Source: CAZDHT01 sp964505325 (lineage in GTDB: Bacteria; Planctomycetota; PUPC01). From it: DNA of 7,362 nt. Made by a program: the position numbers and the translations under genes. Of this stretch, positions 4,922 to 7,362 are shown piece by piece (position 1 is the stretch's first letter; each line of letters opens with the position of its first letter). The notes beneath the pieces are model-generated. The model did no database searches and had not been told where the DNA came from. It saw nothing but the letters and a program-made list of their open reading frames with translations. The DNA lies in assembly GCA_964505325.1 (NCBI GenBank), contig CAZDHT010000261.1, forward strand, positions 1 through 7,362, written 5' to 3'.

Positions 4922-6397
4922 TCACCGCCTTCGTTCTCTCCTGAAAACGATGGGCTTGACGGCCGGCTCCATAGGGATCGCGACCGAGGTCACGCGGCCC
5001 GTCCTGCCGGTGCGGAACGTCGCCTCCCATATGGGGACGCCCGCCATGATCCTGCTCATCCGGAACACGTCGCCATCGTGGTGGACAAGCGGCGAGCGGG
5101 CGCCGTGGTACTCCAGCATCAGCCCGCGTCGCTCGCGGCAGACAACGACCCGGCCGTAACCGGCATTCGCGTATTCGCCCACGTACTGCGCGAGTCGATG
5201 CGAGGGTCGGCGCTTGCCCCGGCGGCGCCGGGGCTTCTTCTGCTCGGCGGCCGCCTTTTTCTCGGCTCGGTTCATCCGCGCGGTCCATGGGATCGGATCG
5301 AGCCCGAGCATGCAGTCGAGCAGGTGGAGCGGAACCGCCGTGATGAGCGGCGACGAACTAACGTTGGTCAGCACGACCACGCCGATCTTCTCGCGCGGCA
5401 GGAACGATGTTCGCGAATTGAAGCCCACGAACGACCCGGTGTGGCCGATCCACCGCCGCCCGCGGTACGGCTGCACCGTCCAGCCCATCGCGTACGCCGG
5501 ATCCAGCAGCTCCGGATGCTCGCCGGAATCGGGCACCACCATCTGTGGCCGGTGGATCTCGCCCAGGTTCTTGGCGCTGATGATCTGCCGGCGCCCGATC
5601 TTCCCGCCGTTCATCTGGAGCCCGAGCCACCGGCACATGTCGAGCGCGGTCGAGACGAGACCCCCCGCCGGGGCCACCGGCCCGTACAGCGAGACGAGGC
5701 CGGCCTTCCGCAGCCAGCCGCGCAGCGCCGGAAACACGCGCCTGCCTTCCCGGGTGTGGGGCGTCGCCAGCGCGTAGCTCCCGAATGTGCCGTCGGTGAC
5801 GACGCGCGTCTCCCGCATCCCCACCGGATCGAGCAGCCGCTTCTGCACGAACTGCTCCCAGGTCAGCCCGGTCACTTGTTCGATCAGAAACCCCGCGGCC
5901 ATGTACATCAGGTTGTTGTACTGGTAGAGTTCGCGGAAGTCCTTGCTCGGCCGAAGGTGTCGCAGCCGGCGGCACAGTTCGGCGCGCGAGAACGGCGAGT
6001 TGATCCACGCCCAGTCGTGCCGCGGCAGCCCGCAGCGATGGCTGAGCAGGTCGCGCGGCGTCATCCGCTCGCTCACGACCGGGTCGTGCATTCGGAACGA
6101 CGGCCAGTATTTCCGAACGGGCTTGTCCCAATCGAGCGCCCCCTCGTCGACCAGAATGCCGACCGAGGTGGCGGTGAACGACTTGGTGCACGAGGCGATG
6201 ATGAACCGGGTGTCCGCGTCCGCCGGCGCGCCGCGTTTCGGGTCGCTCAGCCCGTAGCCCTTGGCGTGGATCACCCGCCCGCGCTCGACGACGCCGACCG
6301 CGCAGCCGGGCACCTGCCAATGTCTCATGCCTCGGCGGATGAAGCGGTCGAGGCCCGCAAGGCGGGGGTCAACGGTGGTTCCTTTCGCAACGGTCAC
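4922..6397 (-). CDS. Serine hydrolase, class C beta-lactamase/penicillin-binding-protein-like, with DUF3471-like C-terminus
   Basis: A 491-residue protein of the beta-lactamase (PF00144) superfamily, whose members include esterases, D-aminopeptidases and carboxypeptidases. The catalytic set is complete: SCTK at residues 69-72 (Ser69 nucleophile, Lys72), YNN at 160-162, and HTG at 319-321 in place of KTG. The catalytic domain ends near 370. A lysine/arginine-rich linker (about 376-401, with PRRRRGKRR) leads to a small beta domain (402-491) with the YVGEYANAGYG signature of DUF3471. No signal peptide is visible, which is unusual because many relatives are exported; an upstream-encoded leader may have been lost. 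The start is GTG at 6397, overlapping the TGA of the preceding remnant (GTGA), with GAGGAGGG about 10 nt upstream. The true substrate cannot be told from sequence; beta-lactam resistance should not be assumed. Confidence 0.92.
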   Translation of the reverse strand: MTVAKGTTVDPRLAGLDRFIRRGMRHWQVPGCAVGVVERGRVIHAKGYGLSDPKRGAPADADTRFIIASCTKSFTATSVGILVDEGALDWDKPVRKYWPSFRMHDPVVSERMTPRDLLSHRCGLPRHDWAWINSPFSRAELCRRLRHLRPSKDFRELYQYNNLMYMAAGFLIEQVTGLTWEQFVQKRLLDPVGMRETRVVTDGTFGSYALATPHTREGRRVFPALRGWLRKAGLVSLYGPVAPAGGLVSTALDMCRWLGLQMNGGKIGRRQIISAKNLGEIHRPQMVVPDSGEHPELLDPAYAMGWTVQPYRGRRWIGHTGSFVGFNSRTSFLPREKIGVVVLTNVSSSPLITAVPLHLLDCMLGLDPIPWTARMNRAEKKAAAEQKKPRRRRGKRRPSHRLAQYVGEYANAGYGRVVVCRERRGLMLEYHGARSPLVHHDGDVFRMSRIMAGVPIWEATFRTGRTGRVTSVAIPMEPAVKPIVFRRERRR

Positions 6398-6517
6398 GAC
6401 AGGACGGCCCTCCTCTTGAACGCGACGGGCTTGACGGCCGGCTCCAGGGCATTCCCATCACCGATCTTGCCTTCGATGCCTTGGATCAGATTGCCTCCCT
6501 CGAGGCGGCTCGGCCCT
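6394..6517 (-). pseudogene. C-terminal remnant of a paralogous serine hydrolase
   Basis: A minus-strand frame between the pdxJ stop and the serine hydrolase start ends ...ALEPAVKPVAFKRRAVLS at a TGA (6396-6394). The intact hydrolase ends with PMEPAVKPIVFRRERRR, so EPAVKP plus the following Phe and basic tail are matched in the same frame. The DNA match is exact for 20 bp. Only about 40 codons remain and no start is visible, so this looks like the tail of a deleted or decayed tandem copy. Its stop overlaps the start codon of the intact gene. Confidence 0.6.
6427..6446. repeat. 20-bp exact direct repeat, second copy of 4952-4971
   Basis: GGGCTTGACGGCCGGCTCCA occurs at 4952-4971 (3' end of the serine hydrolase gene) and again at 6427-6446 (upstream of its start), in the same orientation and 1475 bp apart. 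It brackets almost the whole gene and encodes EPAVKP in both places. Confidence 0.85.
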
Positions 6518-7258
6518 CTACGCCGCCAGTATCTTCAGGTACTCGCGGACCGCCGCGGGCAGCCCAAGCTTCAGGGCGTCGGCGATGAACGCGTGGCCGA
6601 TGGAGACTTCGAGGACGTTCGGGACGTCCGAGCAGAACGCGCCGAGGTTGTCGAGGTTGAGGTCGTGGCCCGCGTTCACGCCCAGCCCGGCGTCCTGCGC
6701 GTTCCGCGCCGAGGCGGCGAATTGCGGCAGCACGGCCTCGGGCTCGCCGCGCTCGAACGCCCGGGCGTAGGGCTCGGTGTACAACTCGACGCGGTCCGCC
6801 CCCACGACCGCCGCCGCGCCGATCCGGTCGGGCTCGGCGTCCATGAACAGGCTCACCCGGCAGCCGAGCTGCTTCAGTTGCGCCACGAGCGGCTCGAGGC
6901 GCTCGCCGTCCCTCGCCAGGTCCCACCCGTGATCGGACGTGGTCTGCTCGGGGCTGTCCGGCACCAGCGTCGCCTGGGCGGGCTTGATTTGGCGGAGGAT
7001 GCTCATGAAGCCGGGGTAGTCCCCCTGCTTCTCCGCGAACGGATTGCCCTCGATGTTGAACTCGACCGTGAGCATTTCGGCCAGCTCGAAGCAGTCGGAC
7101 GGCCGGATGTGGCGCTGGTCGGGCCGCGGGTGCACGGTGATGCCGTGTGCGCCTGCGCCCACGATCATCTGTGCCGCCTCGGCGACGCTGGGGATCCCGA
7201 TGTCGCGCGCGTTCCGGAGCAGCGCCACCTTGTTCACGTTCACGCTCAAGCGTGTCAT
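6518..7258 (-). CDS. pdxJ: Pyridoxine 5'-phosphate synthase
   Basis: Condenses 1-deoxy-D-xylulose 5-phosphate with 3-amino-1-hydroxyacetone phosphate to pyridoxine 5'-phosphate in the DXP-dependent vitamin B6 pathway; a cytoplasmic TIM barrel that normally forms octamers. The 246 residues match the family length. Visible signatures are SVNVNKVALLRNAR (5-18), GITVHPRPDQRHIRPSD (39-55, with H43, R45 and H50), FNIEGNP (67-73, E70), LVPDSPEQTTSDHGWD (98-113), VSLFMDAE (135-142), GLGVNAGHDL (191-200, H198) and SIGHAFIADAL (219-229). E70 and H198 correspond to the catalytic Glu and His of the E. coli enzyme. The VNVNK start and HPRPDQRH wording resemble the Bacteroidetes/Planctomycetes type. The ATG at 7258 has GGGAGGA 7 nt upstream. 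It lies 18 nt after the ABC ATPase gene, probably in one transcript. Confidence 0.97.
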   Translation of the reverse strand: MTRLSVNVNKVALLRNARDIGIPSVAEAAQMIVGAGAHGITVHPRPDQRHIRPSDCFELAEMLTVEFNIEGNPFAEKQGDYPGFMSILRQIKPAQATLVPDSPEQTTSDHGWDLARDGERLEPLVAQLKQLGCRVSLFMDAEPDRIGAAAVVGADRVELYTEPYARAFERGEPEAVLPQFAASARNAQDAGLGVNAGHDLNLDNLGAFCSDVPNVLEVSIGHAFIADALKLGLPAAVREYLKILAA

Positions 7259-7276
7259 CGTGTCTTCCTCCCGTTC

Positions 7277-7362
7277 CTACTTCGCCTCGCCGTACAGCCG
7301 GGCGATAATCTCCTCGATGGGCGGGTTCTCGACGAACAGGTCGCGGATCTCGTGGTTGGCCG
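7277..7362 (-). CDS. C-terminus of an ABC transporter ATP-binding protein (5' part outside window)
   Basis: Only the last 28 codons are present, reading ANHEIRDLFVENPPIEEIIA and ending RLYGEAK at TAG (7279-7277). The VENPPIEEII..LY ending is typical of the extreme C-terminus of ABC-2 type ATPases (CcmA/multidrug export class); none of the Walker or signature motifs is inside the window. Directly followed by pdxJ, with GGGAGGA for pdxJ in the 18-nt gap. Confidence 0.6.
   Translation of the reverse strand, partial: ANHEIRDLFVENPPIEEIIARLYGEAK

Noticed and set aside
4080..5159. 359-codon plus-strand open frame
   Set aside because: Antisense to the RAYT gene and the end of the serine hydrolase, crossing the repeat and intergenic gap; composition of a shadow.
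5358..6320. 320-codon minus-strand frame inside the serine hydrolase
   Set aside because: Alternative frame of a gene with a full catalytic motif set; Arg/Gly/Ala-rich with no motif.
4922..6397. Calling the serine hydrolase an antibiotic-resistance beta-lactamase
   Set aside because: The SxxK/YxN/HTG set is shared by many esterases and peptidases; the DUF3471-like tail and absent signal peptide point away from a classical AmpC.

Overview
The window is GC-rich bacterial DNA, with nearly all genes on the minus strand. The lineage is not certain. A Bacteroidetes/Planctomycetes-type PdxJ, a lipoprotein of unrecognised family, a REP-type transposase and dispersed short repeats would fit a PVC-group (planctomycete-like) environmental genome. 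This is inference, not proof.

Left part (1-1633). The 5' part of a stand-alone AICAR transformylase gene (PurH C-terminal domain only) runs off the left edge. Its leader carries a near-consensus sigma70 promoter, a recognisable ZTP (pfl) riboswitch and an intrinsic terminator that re-uses the 3' conserved segment of the aptamer. ZTP/ZMP is the substrate-side signal for this enzyme, so the circuit makes sense. Upstream lies a six-helix membrane protein of unknown role, then a gap with a frameshifted acetyltransferase-like remnant and a perfect GGTGCC/GGCACC palindrome.

Middle (1634-4921). A secreted lipoprotein of unrecognised family comes first, then a small plus-strand ORF, a HAD phosphatase-like hydrolase, and a REP-associated tyrosine transposase (RAYT). 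Three copies of one 68-bp repeat lie in this part, found by direct comparison. All three are exactly 68 nt and share GTGCCTGTCACCTT at one end and TGCAATTCG at the other. Two form inverted ends around the RAYT gene, defining an 881-bp element. The third is a solo copy 820 bp away, across the HAD gene. The repeats supply the apparent ribosome binding site of the HAD gene, the last codons of the RAYT gene, the likely -35 box of the RAYT promoter and the second half of the small ORF.

Right part (4922-7362). A class-C beta-lactamase-like serine hydrolase with a DUF3471-like C-terminal domain is preceded by the decayed C-terminus of a paralogue, whose stop overlaps its start. Further upstream are pdxJ (vitamin B6 synthesis) and the last codons of an ABC transporter ATPase. 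ABC ATPase and pdxJ are 18 nt apart and look co-transcribed, with the hydrolase possibly in the same unit. The most notable items are the complete ZTP riboswitch unit and the RAYT/68-bp repeat family; neither is a wholly unknown class, but this repeat family may be undescribed.
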